The notes beneath the pieces were generated by a model. It worked only from the letters and a program-made list of their open reading frames with translations, had not been told where the DNA came from and searched no databases. A program made the position numbers and the translations under genes. Positions 61,873 through 64,000 of a stretch of DNA of 64,000 bases are shown here, in pieces (the stretch's first letter is position 1; the number at the start of each line of letters is the position of its first letter). The stretch spans positions 1 to 64,000 of the forward strand of contig NZ_SMTE01000016.1 of the NCBI RefSeq assembly GCF_004357765.1, given 5' to 3'. The DNA is from Pseudomonas putida (GTDB taxonomy: Bacteria > Pseudomonadota > Gammaproteobacteria > Pseudomonadales > Pseudomonadaceae).

Positions 61873-61973
61873 GATCGTGTCCCTCGATGAGTGGATATCC
61901 GGTACGGGCCGGCTCATTCAGGTGACGGAGCAGCGAGCGGGGGAGTTCAGTTGAATGGATGACCGACGTTTAC

Positions 61974-61997
61974 TGCACGTTCCCAACAAAACGTGCA
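61974..61997. terminator. Hairpin after the LysR gene
   Basis: TGCACGTT (61974-61981) pairs perfectly with 61990-61997 across CCCAACAA. It sits 68 bases past the leftward LysR stop and before the trio, so it may separate the two transcripts or form part of the trio's promoter region. Confidence 0.45.
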
Positions 61998-62064
61998 ATG
62001 TTTTTCGGCGTTCAAAACATTTGGGTCGTAAGGGCGAATTGTCGCAATGTCTGGTGCGACAGGC

Positions 62065-62973
62065 TCACTGCAAACTGCCCCGCAGCGCCTCGATGAATAC
62101 ACTTTCCGCCCGGCTCATGCGCTGATCACGGTTCCACAGCAAATGGATGTCGACATCGGCGATGCCCTCATGGGGCGGCAGCTTCCACAGCAAGCCCGCC
62201 GTTACGTCATCGGCCACCACATGCTCGGGCAGGCAGCCGATACCGAAGCCGGCGATGACCAGGCGACGTACTTCCTCCAGGCTCGGTGACGAGGCCACGA
62301 TACGCCCGGAAAACCCCTGCTGGTCGCGGAAGATGGTCAGCGGAGAGAGCATGCCGCCGATCTGGTCGCTGCTGAAGCTGACGAAGTTCTCTTTCTGCAA
62401 ATCGCCTTCCTGGCAGCCGAACAAGCCATGGTGACGACCGCAGAAGAACGCGTACCGCTGGCGTTGGAACAACCGCTGTTCCAGGCGGGTCTGCGCCTTG
62501 CGGTTCAGGCTGAGCCCGGCGGTGGCGGTCTTTTCCTGCAGTGCCGCGACGATGTCCGAGCTGCGCATCACGTCGATCTGCAACTCCACCCGCGGGTGCT
62601 GGCGATGAAAGCCGGCGAGGAACTCGTCGAGACGCTCGTTGACGATGCGGCTGATCATCAGCAGGCGCACCTTGCCCACCACTTCGTCCGCCGGGTGCTC
62701 CAACAGGCCACCGATCTGGGACATCTGCCCATACACCTCGCCAGCCAGGGCGAACAGTTGCTCACCCACCTCGGTGAGCACGAAGCGTGGCCCGCGGCGG
62801 GCGATCAATTGACGTCCAAGTTGTTCTTCGAGGCGCTTGAGCGCCTGGCTCACCGCGGGCTGAGTGAGGTGCAGGCGTGCGGCGGCGCGGCTGATGGACA
62901 GTTCCTGGCCGATGACCCGGAAGGTGCGCAGCAGGTTCCAGTCGAGGCGATCGTTGAGCAGGCGGTCGGACAT
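62065..62973 (-). CDS. LysR-family regulator
   Basis: The 302-residue protein has a winged helix SISRAAARLHLTQPAVSQALKRLEEQLG at residues 26-53 and a LysR substrate domain. It is divergent from the MHS-family transporter gene with 181 bases between; a 19-base palindrome in that gap is its likely site. Confidence 0.93.
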   Translation of the reverse strand: MSDRLLNDRLDWNLLRTFRVIGQELSISRAAARLHLTQPAVSQALKRLEEQLGRQLIARRGPRFVLTEVGEQLFALAGEVYGQMSQIGGLLEHPADEVVGKVRLLMISRIVNERLDEFLAGFHRQHPRVELQIDVMRSSDIVAALQEKTATAGLSLNRKAQTRLEQRLFQRQRYAFFCGRHHGLFGCQEGDLQKENFVSFSSDQIGGMLSPLTIFRDQQGFSGRIVASSPSLEEVRRLVIAGFGIGCLPEHVVADDVTAGLLWKLPPHEGIADVDIHLLWNRDQRMSRAESVFIEALRGSLQ

Positions 62974-63025
62974 GGTTGGGGCTCGATGATAAGCGTGGCT
63001 AATAGTGCGAATAATAAATAGAAAA

Positions 63026-63066
63026 TTGACTAATCATAGCCTGGAGCCGATAAATCGTTCTTATCG
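63026..63066 (+). promoter_or_regulatory. Promoter and candidate LysR operator before the MHS transporter
   Basis: TTGACT (63026-63031) and GATAAA (63049-63054) are 17 bases apart. The palindrome CGATAA-ATCGTTC-TTATCG (63048-63066) covers the -10, so the bound regulator could block or reposition RNA polymerase. Confidence 0.5.
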
Positions 63067-63154
63067 AGACGGGTTTGTCTGTGCTCGAACAAGCGCCATC
63101 AGAGCGCCCAATGACCTGTCCACTCCTGCCAGAAAAACAAGCAAAGGAGCCACC

Positions 63155-64000
63155 ATGAAGCCAGACGCTTCGTCCCAGCCGCGCCGTGCCGCTGCCGCCG
63201 CGTTCATCGGTACCATGATCGAATGGTATGACTTCTACATCTACGCCACCGCCGCCGCCTTGGTGTTCGGCGCCTTGTTCTTCCCCTCGGACGACAGCCT
63301 GTTCAGCACCATGGCGGCATTCGGTACCTTCGCTGTGGGCTTCTTCGCCCGCCCGTTGGGGGGCATCATCTTCGGCCACGTGGGCGACCGTATCGGGCGC
63401 AAGAAGTCCCTGGTCATCACCCTGCTGATGATGGGCGTGGTCACCGTGTGCATCGGCTTACTGCCGACCTACGCGCAGATCGGCGCCACCGCGCCGGTGC
63501 TGTTGATTCTCCTGCGCATCGTCCAGGGCATCGCCGTGGGCGGGGAGTGGGGTGGGGCGGTGCTGATGGCCGGTGAACACGCGCCCAAAGGCCGTCGGAC
63601 CTTCTTCGCCTCGTTCGCCCAACTGGGCAGCCCGGCGGGCCTGATCCTGTCGCTGCTGGCCTTCGGCGCGGTGACCCGCCTGCCGGAAGCCGAGCTGATG
63701 AGTTGGGGCTGGCGCGTGCCGTTCCTGGCCAGCGCCTTGTTATTGCTAGTCGGCCTGGCGATCCGCCTGGGCGTCAATGAATCCCCTGAGTTCCTCGCCA
63801 GCCGCGAGGCCGCGCACAAGGCCCAGCGCCAGGAGCAGGCGCCGGTGTTCGAGGTGCTGCGCAGCGCCTGGCGTCCGCTGCTGTTGTGCATCGGGGCCAA
63901 TACCCTGGGCATCGCCGGGGTCTATTTCACCAATACCTTCATGATCAGCTACACCACCCAGCAATTGCACCTGGAGCGCTCACTGATCCTCGAATGCCTG
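63155..64000 (+). CDS. MHS-family MFS transporter (partial, cut by window end)
   Basis: The visible 282 residues begin a metabolite:proton symporter. FIGTMIEWYDFYIYATAAALVFG at residues 17-39 is the MHS signature, and GHVGDRIGRKKSL is the loop 2-3 motif. Relatives import shikimate, citrate, proline betaine or alpha-ketoglutarate; substrate unknown. AAAGGAGCCACC sets ATG 63155. The reading frame is open to the window edge, where roughly the last third is missing. Confidence 0.9.
   Translation, partial: MKPDASSQPRRAAAAAFIGTMIEWYDFYIYATAAALVFGALFFPSDDSLFSTMAAFGTFAVGFFARPLGGIIFGHVGDRIGRKKSLVITLLMMGVVTVCIGLLPTYAQIGATAPVLLILLRIVQGIAVGGEWGGAVLMAGEHAPKGRRTFFASFAQLGSPAGLILSLLAFGAVTRLPEAELMSWGWRVPFLASALLLLVGLAIRLGVNESPEFLASREAAHKAQRQEQAPVFEVLRSAWRPLLLCIGANTLGIAGVYFTNTFMISYTTQQLHLERSLILECL

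Noticed and set aside
1-64000. CRISPR arrays, tRNA or rRNA genes
   Set aside because: No regularly spaced identical repeats and no tRNA- or rRNA-like sequence was noticed on reading; a tRNAscan or CRISPR finder run would confirm.

Overview
The window is a 64-kb chromosomal piece of a Pseudomonas, most probably of the P. putida group. The basis is high GC coding sequence, a hairpin of the Pseudomonas REP type, a phenylacetate (paa/pha) catabolon in the gene order remembered for P. putida, many LysR regulators paired with MFS exporters, and a cytosine permease/deaminase locus. No rRNA, tRNA, CRISPR array, intact transposon or prophage was seen.

Layout. Positions 1-4 kb hold repeat sequence at the left edge, a dienoyl-CoA isomerase-like crotonase, nudC, a TauE/SafE-type permease and a chloroperoxidase-like hydrolase. 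Next is a cptA-like phosphoethanolamine transferase (3.9-5.7 kb). From 5.8 to 23.1 kb lies a complete phenylacetate pathway. Leftward it runs paaF-G-H-I-J-K and then paaA-B-C-D-E, a DUF485 protein, a solute:sodium symporter, an OprD-type porin and paaZ. Rightward it has paaY and the repressor gene paaX. Porin and symporter import phenylacetate, PaaK makes the CoA ester, PaaABC(D)E epoxidises the ring, PaaG isomerises it, PaaZ opens and oxidises it, and PaaJ, PaaF and PaaH finish to acetyl-CoA and succinyl-CoA; PaaI and PaaY are salvage thioesterases. All three promoters carry a GCGATACA-type motif inside or next to the -35/-10 spacer, a good candidate PaaX operator.

Positions 23-38 kb are ordinary accessory chromosome: two L,D-transpeptidase-fold proteins, three MFS exporters with LysR partners, a Zn alcohol dehydrogenase, an AEC carrier, a DUF533 protein, a Nudix hydrolase, an Rrf2 regulator divergent from a thioredoxin-reductase-like flavoprotein, and small secreted proteins.

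Positions 38-56 kb look like a less understood catabolic island: a DUF1302 outer-membrane protein, an acyl-CoA ligase/acyl-CoA dehydrogenase/MFS operon, a LysR regulator, a DUF1329 protein, a secreted SdsA1-like alkylsulfatase with its own LysR, and an operon of 3-hydroxyacyl-CoA dehydrogenase, acyl-CoA dehydrogenase, iron alcohol dehydrogenase and hot-dog thioesterase. The DUF1302 and DUF1329 promoters share a 41-bp upstream element (31 of 41 bases identical, same distance to a -10). The ligase and sulfatase promoters share a second one. This suggests a coordinated system that releases, takes up and beta-oxidises an alkyl or acyl substrate not identifiable from sequence.

Positions 56-60 kb are codB-pucR-codA (cytosine uptake and deamination). 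Positions 60-62 kb are three overlapping genes for small membrane or stress proteins. The window ends with a LysR gene divergent from an MHS-family MFS transporter cut by the right edge.
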